NCBI GenBank assembly: GCA_905182995.1
Contig: CAJJDP010000154.1
Location: 135,947-199,946, forward strand
DNA from: Paramecium octaurelia
Taxonomy: Eukaryota; Ciliophora; Oligohymenophorea; Peniculida; Parameciidae
Reading direction: 5' to 3'
Length of the DNA: 64,000 bases
Each line of letters opens with the position of its first letter. The stretch's first letter is position 1. Under the pieces are notes generated by a model. That model did not search any database. It had not been told where the DNA came from and saw nothing but the letters and a program-made list of their open reading frames with translations. Shown here in pieces: positions 14,830 to 25,780 of this stretch. The position numbers and the translations under genes were made by a program.

Positions 14830-15624
14830 TTTCTTTTTCATCAATTTCCCACTCAACTTGATTTGATTTGAAATTCTTCGTCCTTTTACGGGTGAATTGT
14901 TTTACATTAAATTTATTTAACAGCCAAGCACTTAATCTATTTTATCATAATGTTTATAAATCATCATACTTAAGTACCATATCATTTAGAATGCAGCCTA
15001 GTATACTCCATAAAACAGAAAATTTGTTAAGAAACACAACATCTATTATTCTATAATATCATAATTTCAAATTGAGTTTTAATTGAGGATAAATCTACTC
15101 AAAAATGGTAGAATTAAAGCCTGATCTAAAGAGGTAAAAATAAGAATATATAACAATGGAGTAAAATTTGATAATACAATTGTTGAATACTCATTTCTAA
15201 ATAGGTGAATGTTGAACTAAAATAAATAAACGTATTTTGAAATCAATGGATTTAATAGAATTATAATAAAATGAGAGCATGAGATTAATAGAATGTGATT
15301 ACAATTGATTAGATGTAGAGAAGATTTTGTATCATAAGTACGCAAGTGAAATAGATTATTTAAAGAAAACAATCATAGGATTAGAGTGAGTTAGCATATC
15401 CTTAGAAGGATTTAATAAATTTAAATAAGAATATATGGACATAACATAGTTAATAGCAATTAAGTTAAGAATTTAATTAACAGTTCAATGAGTAATCAAA
15501 AAATAGTACAATATGAAATATAATATTTCGGAAAAGTTAAATAAAAGTTAAAGCTAATTATAGGATTTAAATATAAAAATAATACTAAAATTTTTATGTT
15601 ATTTTTATACATTATCAATAATTA
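14830..15624. other. Intergenic region with a possible gene remnant at 15105-15400 (+)
   Basis: From an ATG near 15105 a plus-strand frame gives a coding-looking, glutamine-rich helix (MVELKPDLKRQKQEYITMEQ...) and further coiled-coil-like sequence in the same frame. It is broken by TGAs near 15213, 15310 and 15388. Tiny introns could remove the later two but not the first, since no AG lies close enough. Most likely a decayed gene or chance; the flanks hold nothing recognisable. Confidence 0.3.
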
Positions 15625-18046
15625 TCACTAGACTGTCATTCCTTGGGTTTCTGGATCTTTTGGTGCAATCTTAGAGTTTGGTTGATCTCCATCTTTGAAA
15701 CCATAGTTTTAAATTCTATAGGCTCTCAATCCAACACAGCAGTTTGCCAATGATCCGAAAAACATAGAAACACCGATAATGATTATTAAAATAGTTGTTC
15801 TGGATATTCCTGGAATAAACACAACACATAGACCATCTAACACATTATTGAATGATTCCTAAAATATTGATATAAATTCTTACCTTCAAAAATGAACAAT
15901 CAACTCCCTTTAGTAATGCATCCAAGTGTTACATAATAGCATCGGCATCACCAATAAAAGTGTTGATCTTACCCATATAATCTTCAAATGTCTTAGACAC
16001 ATCTGCATTTAAAGTTATGACATTCTATTCTTTAGTGACAGAATTTGACCACATTGAAGTTTATTTATTGTATTGAGTCTTCAAAACAGCAGTTTCAGCC
16101 AAACCACTCTAATCAGCACAAGAAGGTGTGGATGTTGCTAAATATGAAGGATGCCAGCATTTCTGGTTAAATGTTGATCCAGTGTCTGAAGCAGATCTCA
16201 TTGGTAGTAATCCATCTGCACATTTGGAGACTGCCAATTCAACGCATCCAGAGTTTGATTTGAAATTATTGAATTTTTCAAAGGCTGCTTTTAATGGAGC
16301 ATAGTCTGCTGGTTTTGCATCAAAGACTGTACCATCCTTACAATTTTGAACTGCTAAGAGGTTGTTATTCAATTTGTCATTAAAGTCCTTTTTCTATCCA
16401 TCGAATGAAGAGTATTAAGTCTGAAAATCAGAGATCTGTTCCTTAAAACTAACCAAAGGATCAGTAGCTGAGGCTAAGTCCATGACTTCGAATAGTGTTT
16501 TTGCTGATCCAGGGAAGAAACAGGACGATATAATCTCTTTAGTTTGTCCTGCATCAATGAATTTGGTCTGTTAATAAAATTCATAGTCATTGACAAATGA
16601 GTCAAGATAATAGCAGACTTCAGCAAATATGACAGAAGATGGATGTAGGAGGAGAGCAATCAAGAAGCATAAGATCATCAAAATGACATAAATACACCAA
16701 GTAAAGTGAAGTAATCCTCTTACTTTATAGATCTTCAATAAAACAATCAGAATGATCGAACAAATTGATACGATGCTTAGACCCAATCCTACACCGAATA
16801 ATACATTAAGAGCTAAAGATGCATAGGTTCCAGCATTTTCTAATACTTTAGTATTGTCATAAAGAGTTGTGCTAGCATCATTAATATCGGTAATAAATCC
16901 ATCAATTGTACTACTTCCACTTTCTAAAGTACTAGTATCAAAGGAGTCTCCTGAGATATCACTAGCGTAAGTTTCCAATTGTTCTGATGTCTAAACCATT
17001 CCATCATAATAAGAAGACAAAGCATCTGGTTAAGGAGTACATTTTAAATAGTCTTTGTAAGTTGACCCCAAACTATTGTAATTTGAAGTATAGGTAGAGG
17101 CCGATGAATCAGATGAAGCCATCAAAATATAATCAAACTAACCAAATAGAATAAAACAAATACAAAGTTTTGTGAAGATAGGTAACTCTCAGCTCCGCCA
17201 TCTAAAACTGGTAATGCTGCATTGGATGCTCCTCTTTTCATGCTAGAATATGATATAAATGATATTTTTACTTATTATTGGCTGTGATCACATCAGTCTT
17301 TTTTTGATTGATGGTTTTCGATGTCTTACCGGAAAATGTAGTTTTTAGTTATTTTTAAAAGTCTGATATCTCTGTATTTATAGAATCAATGTTATCTGCA
17401 AGACCAGCTAAACCTGGAAAGGCTCCTGTATTTCCATAAACAATATCATAGAACAATGATATCAAGGAACAACGGGCAGACTTCATACCTTTTTCTACGT
17501 CACCAGAGTATGATAATCCTGCTATTGATGCTGCGAACAACAACAAATTCAAGATTAGAGCAAAACCAACTGGAACATAGAGTTCCATTTTGGATAGTTT
17601 GTTAAATTCATAGTCTCTCTTGCAACATTTGGATGGTGGACATTTTCTAATAATATTAATTGTTCTCTTACTTATCACAACAACAATAGCAACAATAGAA
17701 AATCCAACCAAATACAGATATAATCAAAAATATTGCCCAAGGGATTATATATCTCAACAGATTCATGAACAAGTTGACATCTACATTTTGCTCATTAACA
17801 GCCTTCGTAACATCACTTCTGATATTTGTATCATAGAGGTTATCAAGTATTTATTATGCACTATCTCTCTCTGATTAAGTTACTACAAGATCTAGAATTA
17901 AAATATATTTGTTATTTACCTTCTGTACAAACCTCCTCTTTTTATGTTTTGACATCCAAAGTGGATTCTGATGCTTCGAAGTTCTAAAGTAATAGAATTA
18001 AACCTAAGAAAAGTGAAGAGTAAATGAGTTTTTTGGCAAGTTTCAT
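15625..18046 (-). CDS. Five-span membrane protein with two large outer loops, prominin-like
   Basis: Six exons; introns 17892-17919, 17647-17671, 17243-17271, 17138-17163, 15859-15883; 763 codons. Layout: signal peptide (MKLAKKLIYSSLFLGLILLL), a short ectodomain, TM1 (IIPWAIFLIISVFGWIF) directly followed by a cysteine cluster YCCYCCC, TM2 (VGFALILNLLLFAASIAGL), a loop of ~180 residues, TM3-TM4 (SIVSICSIILIVLLK; CIYVILMILCFLIALLL), a loop of ~290 residues with several cysteines, and TM5 near the C-terminus. Five spans, two big outer loops and a Cys-rich patch after TM1 are the hallmarks of prominin (CD133), a protein of membrane protrusions and cilia. Tweety-type proteins share part of this topology, so the family call is an inference from architecture. 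Confidence 0.75.
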
Positions 18047-18523
18047 ATAAATATATTATTGATTTTGCAAGATTTTATCCAAATTTTTAAATCTGGAAAT
18101 GACGCACTTGTTTCTATTAAATTTGATCCTATATAATTTATCTCAATTAACTAGACAGTCACAGTATAATTTAACAAAAGAAAGAGGAGATTTTTAAATT
18201 AAAAAAATAAAACTGTTGTCACTTTAAATAGAAAGTATTATGATCTGTTATGCTTAAATAATCATCTCCTCAATTCAATTTTTGATGTCGTAAATACAAT
18301 AAACTCATCATCACAATTAAGAACTATTTAAATTTAAAATGCTTAATAATATTATGAAATCTCGAAGATAAAAACTAATATAATTATCATAACTTTAAAG
18401 TTGAAAAGCATCAGTTTGATTTCATTCGAAAAAAAATACGAAAATAGATTTTTTAGTGACAACATTTTTAATTATGGAAGAAAAATAACGATTTTATTTG
18501 AAATTAATTAATAATATATACAT
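18047..18523. other. Intergenic, 477 bp
   Basis: AT-rich spacer downstream of a minus-strand gene and upstream of the prominin-like gene; nothing recognisable. Confidence 0.5.
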
Positions 18524-19292
18524 TCATTATTTTGCCTTGATATCTAGTATTTATTAAAACTTGGATTCTTTTGGTTTTCCATATTTTTATTCAAATTCCT
18601 TGGATTTTAGTCTTTGTGCATCCTCTAGTTTTTGTTATAAAAATTATTAAGATGACTTACTCTATTGCATCCTACCCATAAGTAAAGTTTCCTGTTGTTC
18701 CAAATAGTTCATTAAATTCTCTTGATCCATCATAGATTTAGATAACTGATGTTTAACTTTTTTTTACTCCTCTTCAAATTTCTTAACTCTTTCATCCCAA
18801 TATAATTAATAATTATATTTCGATTAAAATTCATCCAATTAGACTTTGTTTCTGTTTGTTCTCCTTTCCTAATACATCTATTGCTTTTGTTCTTCAATCG
18901 ATTTTTAGTGAAGACTACTAATCTTCTTCATCTATTTCGCTTGTTCCTCTCGTTCCCTATCAACCTGAGCCTTGGCTGTTTTGATTGCCTTGTTGAGTTA
19001 ATATTTCTTGATTAAGTTTTCCTCCTTCTTTCGTTACTCACTCTGTGGATTATAAAGAGACTCCTTAGCTGATTTTAGCTTTAATAATCCTTGATATTAA
19101 AAATACTTCATCTACAATGTCATCATGAATCTTTTTCTTCTTATACACAATCTCTAATTTCTTATTTGGAGGTTTCAATAGTTATTATTATTTAATGAGC
19201 ATATTGACCCTCCCCATCAATTGCTCTATTTATCTCTGCTACTCCACATTCTATTGTTTTAGTGCCAAAATTGTAGGGTCCTAATAATTCAT
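18524..19292 (-). CDS. Small coiled-coil protein (246 aa or longer)
   Basis: Two exons around the intron 19079-19106 (28 nt, ends AAG); 247 codons from the ATG at 19292 (MNYQDPTILALKQQ). Almost entirely charged helix: an N-terminal QN-rich coil, a basic KKKKIHDD turn, then a long E/K/R/Q coiled coil (DREREEQAKQMKK; WDERVKKFEEEQKKVK). No catalytic or binding motif is visible; ciliary or cytoskeletal structural roles are typical for such proteins. The start may not be the original one: an upstream exon-like segment in another frame joins seamlessly if a TA-bounded 32-nt segment (19284-19315) is removed, giving a 274-aa protein (see the separate entry). Confidence 0.7.
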
Positions 19293-19408
19293 ATATAAAA
19301 AATAAAAATTAATTACTCATCTTTTTGCAATTGTTTTAGCAATTCAATATATATTTTATCAAAATTATCTGGCAACACTTTTTTTAATTCATTTTAAATA
19401 GAACGCAT
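19284..19408 (-). other. Upstream exon-like segment with candidate retained IES (19284-19315)
   Basis: From an ATG at 19408 the minus strand reads MRSIQNELKKVLPDNFDKI and on to LLKQLQKDE, clearly protein-like, but it ends out of frame with the coiled-coil gene. No GT-AG intron in the gap restores the frame. Removing the TA-bounded 32 nt at 19284-19315 and keeping one TA gives GAG-TAG-GAC, i.e. ...KDEQDPTIL..., in frame. IES excision in Paramecium works exactly this way. The ends match the TAYAGYNR consensus poorly, so this is inference. Confidence 0.35.
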
Positions 19409-19572
19409 AACTTAAAGTTAATTGTCCTTTCATTCGGTTTTTTTACATTTTTTAATTAAGATTGGATGCAATGAATGAAAAGCAGTTTTGAAGTTATAAA
19501 AACTATCGAATTAATCAATAATTAGAACTCGATAAGTTTCTTGTGTGATTTAATTTATAGATTAAATTAAAA

Positions 19573-20853
19573 ATGCTTAAGGTCACTTCCAAATCTAGGA
19601 CAACCCTAGCGAGCACTCCATAATCTACAGCGGAAAGTAATCGATAAAATCTCTTAATTTGGGATCAGATGTTTGGAAATTTTAACAATCCTCTTAAATC
19701 TAAAAATCAAGCATAGAGATTGGCTGCATAAAAATACTAATTGATGAATGATCCAATATGTACTTCATCTCCGTTGCATAAGCCAAACCCATTTTCGTTT
19801 AATGAAAAGCTAAGATAAGGTTTTCGAGAATATTTATGCGGGGAACGTTCTGCTCTCAACTTAGTTAATGAATGCAATCACTTAAATAGAAAGGAAGCCA
19901 AGTTAAAAAGTAGGATTAAACTAATTAAAAGAGCCAATATGTTCGCAAATTAGTTGTAAATTGGAAACAAATACAAGTCACTACATTAACAGGGACTTAC
20001 GGATGAAGAGATTGAGAAAAAAGTGAGGGTCTTTTAGAGATTTGAGAAGATTAAGAAACTAATTTAAAAGAATTCTTAGACAGAACCGAATGAAGAAAAT
20101 AACCTTAGAGATGTGTAACTTTTTAGACAACTTTATGAGGTGAGTGAAGAGAACAAAAATAAAATAAAGCAAAAAAATCTATTAACTGAGAGAGCTGATG
20201 GGCAACGTGAATTTAATAATGTAAAATACAAAACTCATGGGTAATTAAGAGTTAAAAAAGTGGAATAATAAAGAGGCAATACAGCTAGTTGTGAAAAGAA
20301 ATCCTTTATTAAATAAAAGGTTCGAGATGCTATTAATGAACAACTGAGAGGATTTTAAAAGGAACGATAATAAAAGGAGAAGGATATTCTAAACAAAGCG
20401 AAAAGGAAAATGCTTATGAAGAATAATCAATATCAAGGGTTTTCAAAGGAGAAATATGTTTTGAATGATCCTCTCAGTAAGGATGTTAAATTATACGCTT
20501 ATATGTTTATGAAGAACAAAGACAAAGGAGCAAGAACAGACATATCAGAGAGAATGTGCTATACTGCCAGAAATGAGGAGAGACCAAAACATTTCATAAA
20601 GAACTTTAACAATGAATTAACATCTCGCAATGTAAGCATGTCTAATGATTCATCTCTTAATTCTATGCTAGAAATCAATATAGACAATATGTATAGAACA
20701 AGCAATTCTATACAAAGTTAAATTCTTTAAAGCGATTCTGAAAAATTCGTCAGAAGGATTAAACAATTTTAAAAAGTCCAATAACTCAATTTTGAAATCA
20801 TCAAAGTGAACCAACAGAAACTTTCAAGTGAACGAAAGTCCATTCTGTTTTGA
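19573..20853 (+). CDS. Uncharacterised basic coiled-coil protein (426 aa)
   Basis: Single exon of 427 codons from the ATG at 19573 (MLKVTSKSRTTLASTPQ) to the TGA at 20851. The frame is TGA-free throughout although it holds dozens of TAA/TAG glutamine codons. An N-terminal 60-residue S/T/N-rich tail precedes a lysine-rich helical body (KRANMFANQLQIGNKYKSL; EEIEKKVRVFQRFEKIKKL) and a serine/asparagine-rich C-terminus. An internal ATG at 19744 is an alternative start. It is divergent from the coiled-coil gene at 18524. No family recognised. Confidence 0.7.
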
Positions 20854-21079
20854 TTATAATATATATATATCGATTATATTTATCTATTGTGAATTTTAGA
20901 GTAAATAGATTTTCTCAAAATTTTAAATAAGATATTTCAGACTCTTCATTGAATTGAATAAATGCCAATGGATTGGATATTTCAATTAAATTTTAAAAAG
21001 ATTTCACAAGTTGATAATAAAACCTATATATTATTGCAAATCAATAATTGCATAATTTAATTATTCATAGAAACTAATT
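20854..21079. other. Convergent intergenic, 226 bp
   Basis: AT-rich spacer between two convergent genes, including a short TA repeat near 20860. No further feature. Confidence 0.4.
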
Positions 21080-22151
21080 TCATCTTTACAAAAAACGTTC
21101 TAACATCGCTTTTATCATCTCGTCCATTTAAGTGTGATATGAAATGGCTCGATTGCCTATTTGAGTCGCTTATTCATATTATTTTTCACCTATTTCAAAT
21201 AGGTAATTATCATATGGCAATTCCATCACTTCTTTCCAAACTGTGAAGTGCAATTCTAAGGATATGAGAAGGATTACATTCTAATCTTCGTAAGAGAGCA
21301 ACGTATTAATCTTTGGCGCTGACATGAGTATTTTTGGATTCGGTAAAGAAGAGTTCCTTATCCAATAAATCAAAAGAAGATTCAAGTTAATCATTCATCA
21401 TTTTGATGAGATACTCAGATATTATACTTCGCATTAAACTAACTAATTGGATGGATTCTTATTTCTTATTTGGATTTTATTTTTCCCTGAAGAGTTTGTC
21501 AACACTCTTCATAAAGAAATCCACTTCTTAACTTTACATCTATTTGAAAGAGCCTATCATAATCTTTGACTCCAACAACTCCAAGGTCTTGTATATGTCT
21601 TACTCATCATTGGATTCCAATACTAATTTAAATGATTAATTTTTAAATACCTTCCTAGATCTTTTAATGGAGGTAGTTGAACTCTTCGAATCTTTTACTG
21701 ATGTCTTCTGGCTATTAGTGTTTTAACTTGGCCAGTTCCTTGATATCACCTTCGATTAATTTTTCCTTAATTTTAATTATAAATTTACTTTATCTGCAAT
21801 TATTCGTTTTATCTTTTCAATGACTTCCGGAAATGTTTCCCTCAAAAACTATTTTATCTCTTCTTTCTCATTTTTGCTGCTTGTCTATTACTACTTGAAG
21901 GATTTAATAAACTAGATTATGACGTTTGACAATACTTCTTGATAATGCTCCTTGTAAATTGTGAGGCTTTCCTCTTCAAATTCAAGATTGCCCTTTTATT
22001 TCATTTCCAACTTCTCCAAAGCTGTATAGTATTCCAATTAGGATAGGAATTCTTTTATCCCATTCATTTTGTTATACAAGTCCATCAAGTGCTGCTCCTG
22101 TTTATGCACATATGCAAATGCATTAATTGATAGTAGTATAATTAATAACAT
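21080..22151 (-). CDS. Secreted or ER helical protein of unknown function (332 aa)
   Basis: Four exons; introns 21766-21788 (ends AAG), 21623-21650, 21256-21277; 333 codons. The N-terminus MLLIILLSINAFAYVHK is a strong signal peptide, so the protein enters the secretory pathway. The mature part is acidic and helical (YNKMNGIKEFLSQLEYY; KEEIKQFLRETFPEVIEKI) with few cysteines and no C-terminal membrane span. Its start codon is only 8 bp from the divergent start codon of the HSF-type gene, so the two share whatever promoter exists. I do not recognise a family. Confidence 0.7.
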
Positions 22152-22159
22152 ATTTAATA

Positions 22160-22899
22160 ATGAATAAAGAAGGTCCTGGTTTCTTGTATAAAGTATATTC
22201 TATTTTAGAGGTATCTCATTCCACCTATTCAAGCATTCAGATTACGACGATATCGTGAGTTGGAATGACAACGGAGACGGATTTCAAGTGAAAGACATCA
22301 ATATTTTTCAGAATGACATCTTGCCCAATTACTTTAAACACTCCAATTTCGCCTCATTTGTCAGACAGGTAACACTCATTTTCAAGATTATAAGTTGAAT
22401 ATGTATGATTTTCATAAGACAGAGAAGAATTCCTTTAAACATAAATTGTTCAAAAGAAATTAGAAGTAAAAATATTTTAAAGACAATAAAGAGAGTTGCT
22501 TCCCTAAATCAAAAGAAAAGTCAACGATTCAATTATCATACTGCCAAACATCGAATAAATTAATCAAGAATTGTCTATGTTAACGTTGAGAAACTAAGAG
22601 TTGGAGTCTCTGTTTACCTACATCATTCAACAAAGTGATAAATTAAAAAAGGAGAATGCCTTTTTATGGTAAGAATTAATTAAGATAAAGTAATACTTAT
22701 TCAGATTTACTTATCTAGATAAAAAAACGATCACTAATAAGAAAAACTATTCGATTGGCTCACCAATAACATCACTGCAGAGTCTCTCTTCAAAATTCTA
22801 GAAAAAAGCATTACTAAAAGGGATCTCATTAAATTAGTAACGAGAGTCTTTGGACAAGATCAACAAAATAAAAAAATCAAAAAAGACTTTATCATTTGA
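22160..22899 (+). CDS. Small heat-shock-factor-type transcription factor (214 aa)
   Basis: Five exons; introns 22211-22233 (ends AAG), 22369-22394 (ends AAG), 22466-22482 (only 17 nt) and 22690-22718; 215 codons. The protein is an HSF DNA-binding domain: GPGFLYKVYSILE, VSWNDNGDGFQVKD, then the recognition segment LPNYFKHSNFASFVRQLNMY with DFHKT following, as in all HSFs. RELLPQIKRK closes the domain. A leucine-rich heptad coil follows (LSMLTLRNQELESLFTYII...FLWQEL), the trimerisation region HR-A/B. It ends shortly afterwards, without an obvious activation domain, at half the size of yeast or animal HSFs. It should bind heat-shock elements (nGAAn repeats) as a trimer. The 17-nt intron is fixed by homology on both sides but could hide a sequencing indel. 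Confidence 0.85.
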
Positions 22900-22923
22900 A
22901 TTATCTTATCATTATGACATATT

Positions 22924-23282
22924 TCAAAATACTGAGCATGAAGTTATTCTTATGCCTGGTGGTGAAGCAGGCATATAAACTACAATTTTAACATTTTTTG
23001 TTTTATCCCCATTTTTCAACTAAGCTGAAATATAATAATTGCTTCCATTCACAATCTGCTATTCCACATTCAATACCTTATCCCATGAATATCCTGAAGT
23101 CCCCCCACATGATGCTAATTATTATCTAAACAATTAGAACTTTGAAAATTTTATTTTGCAAACGCTATTGCCTATCCCAACCCTTGATCATTTGAATCTG
23201 GCTTGAATTTACCTCCTGCCATTGGTCTATGTTCTCGACATAAAATGCTTGATAACAATATTAATAATATCAATAACTTCAT
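22924..23282 (-). CDS. Secreted cystatin (cysteine protease inhibitor, 110 aa)
   Basis: Signal peptide MKLLILLILLSSILC, then an N-terminal MAGGKF box (the conserved glycines that insert into papain-type active sites). A helix AIAFAKQNF follows, then the first hairpin QIVNG, which is the QxVxG signature of cystatins, and a C-terminal strand block (KIVVYMPASPPG). One intron, 23115-23140, is needed to join helix and hairpin; it opens with GTT instead of GTA. 111 codons, usual for type 1/2 cystatins. It is convergent with the HSF-type gene, 24 bp apart. Predicted role: secreted or vesicular inhibitor of cathepsin-like proteases. Confidence 0.85.
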
Positions 23283-23822
23283 TAATTATAATAATAATTT
23301 ATAAATTGATTGTTTTTATTATCATAATTCCTTTATTTGACAAGTCACTTATCTAATCCTTTTTATTATTATAATGAATGCAAACATAAGTTGATTTTAA
23401 TCAAGAGTTCACAGTTATTCATCTAACTAAATTATTTATTCATTGACTTAATAGGAATCAGAAAGTAGATTTTGAGTACGATTTGTAGATCATCTTATAC
23501 TTATACTGATTCTTAATATTTGCCTTATGATTAGATATTAAAAAATAAGCTAATTATATTAGATAGACTAGTAGTATGTTTTCTAACGAACAGTATTTAC
23601 TTGTATCTCTATAATTTATGTACAATAACGACCTGCTAGTATTTTTTATATCACCTAAAATCATTAAATTTATTTGAATAATTAATTATAATTTAACATC
23701 ATTTATATGATATGTAAGTTGCATTAATATCATAATTTTAACTTGAATCTAAGATATAAGTTAATATTTTTAATTATTTAATTATTTCATGAATTAATTA
23801 TTTAGTAGTAATATGATTCATA
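23283..23822. other. Intergenic, 540 bp
   Basis: Very AT-rich (many ATTATTA runs) region upstream of the cystatin gene and downstream of the AGC kinase gene. No coding or RNA feature seen. Confidence 0.5.
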
Positions 23823-25703
23823 TCATTTTTTGCTTATTATTTATAAATTAGATTTAAGATGGGCTGAAGAACTAGACCCTCTTTTAATTTCCATAGGTCT
23901 CCAAGATGTCTGCTGATGGAGAGAACTCTATCCTTTCTTTTGAAAATTCAAGGTTGACAGTAAATTTAAAACCTATAATATATATTGAAGATACGTACTT
24001 AATTTTTATCGAATGCTGGTCTGTCTGATAAAACAGATGTATATGTTGGTTGTTTTTCCTAATTTCTATTTTAAGGTTTATCTCTGATTAAATTCTAGAA
24101 TGACTTGCGTAGTAAGGAAAGTGGCATAATGTTTTAGGGAGTTAAGGACATTTTTTGAGTAAATTTCTTTTATTTTTCAATATCTTATAAATTTAATTTT
24201 AGATTCTTTTTTTTATTAACTATTTTATTGTTATTACTATTTGAATTAATATTTTAGTTATGGTTGCTTTATTTTCTCAATTATAGCAATTTTAAGTCAA
24301 TAATGTGATCACTCTATACTCTTAATTTTGGTTTGAATTAAAATACATCTTTTAATGATTCATTAACAAAATTAAAAAAATCAAAGAGATCATCACAACT
24401 ATTTAACTCTCCAGCATCATTTTTTTAATTTAAATGGCTAACATCCATTTATAAAAACTCTTCATGAATATTAGTGTCTTTCAAATTAAAGGTAATGGGC
24501 ATTTCTTTAATTGATTAAGTCTTAATAGCAGACCAGTCAATAGAAGTAAACCAAGGATTTTTTTTGAGAGTATGAAAATCATGAATTCTCTTATTAAAAT
24601 CCTTTTCTAGTAAATTCTAGAGTAGAAATAGCACATCAGGACTGAGTTCATCTGAAAAAGTTATCTCTTCATTTTGGATCTTATAGAAGATCTCTTCTGT
24701 ATTTTAAGAGTAATGAGGAGGTATTCCAAGGAGTAATTCATAAAGTAAGCAACCCAAGGTGTAGAAATCAGCTGGATAGGAGTACCCTTGTCGATTGACT
24801 ACTTCAGGTGGCATATACTCAGGAGATCCGCAAAAACTATTTGCCAGTTGGTCATCCTTCAAATCAAGTTTAGAGAGTCCAAAATCAGTGAGTTTAATAT
24901 GACCCTTAAGATCAATTAAGATATTCTCAGGCTAATATTAAAAATCGGATATGTTACTTTAAGATCTCTATATAAGATGTTATGTTGATGCAAGTCTTCT
25001 AAAGCACAAATAACTTCACTTATATAGAGTCTTGCTTCTTCATCTGTGAAGCGATAATGTTGAAGATGATAAAACATTTCACCTCCAGGTAAATATTCCA
25101 TTAGAAAACATAGATGATCTTTGATTGCAAAGGTTGCATACAATGGGATTACAAATTTAGATTGATTCAATACTTAGGATAGGATTTTCTTTTCTCTTAG
25201 AACTTGCTCCAAGCGTCTGCAATCAGTTATGTATTGTTTCTTTATCATTTTGAGTGCAAACAATCGACCAGATGTACAATGTCTAACCAAATAAACTTCA
25301 GATGTTCCTCCTCTTCCTATACAATTTTCGAATCTGAAATCTCTTAGACTCAATGTTGATTTAGATTATGGTTTTCCGTAGACTGCAATTAAATTTTCTT
25401 ATTTAATCTTATCAATTGATAGTTAGGCTCATTTATCATTGGAATGCTTACCTCTTTCATTGGGAATAGACAGCAGGTAATCTAAGGTGATAGAGTGAGA
25501 AGCTGTTCTTAATGCCACAATCTATTAAGCATTAGGTGTTTCAGGATGTTGATATAACTATCAAATTAAAATAATATATGGACTTTGTTCATCAACTCAG
25601 ACGCATTCTTTTCAATAGAAATCTCAATGCTCACTTGTTTATTCTAACAACTAACAATCACATTGATATTTTTTAAGGATAGATTTCGTTTATGATCTAA
25701 CAT
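23823..25703 (-). CDS. AGC-family serine/threonine protein kinase (592 aa)
   Basis: Five exons; introns 25558-25583 (opens GTCC), 25428-25451 (24 nt, ends GAG, carries an in-frame TGA), 24932-24957, 23973-23998; 593 codons. After ~110 N-terminal residues comes a full kinase domain: glycine loop GRGGTSEVYLV, ATP lysine in FALKMIKK, catalytic loop YRDLKPENILID, DFGLSKL and the activation-loop end FCGSPEYMPPE. The YRDLKPEN and FCG(T/S)PEY forms mark the AGC group (PKA/S6K/AKT type). No clear C-terminal hydrophobic motif; instead there is a ~150-residue basic, Gln/Asn-rich tail in the last exons. Soluble, cytosolic. The specific subfamily cannot be decided from sequence alone. Confidence 0.85.
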
Positions 25704-25780
25704 GTTTGAACAATCAAATATAATTAATAGTATTTTATTTGTTTAAAGTGAAATTCAAATAATGAGCTAATTAAAAATAT

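Noticed and set aside
22690-23215. Long plus-strand extension of the HSF-type gene over the cystatin locus
   Set aside because: It requires ignoring the 29-nt intron 22690-22718. With it the frame ends at 22899, and the opposite strand encodes a cystatin with signal peptide and QIVNG.
23908-24130. Plus-strand small gene reading MSADGENSILSFENSRL
   Set aside because: The minus strand here carries the continuous C-terminal exons of the AGC kinase with a canonical 26-nt intron; the plus frame needs an ad hoc intron and is antisense.
23823-24151. Separate small minus-strand gene starting MSLTPQNIMPLSLL
   Set aside because: The kinase frame runs into it without any TGA, so it is the kinase's C-terminal tail and not a gene of its own.
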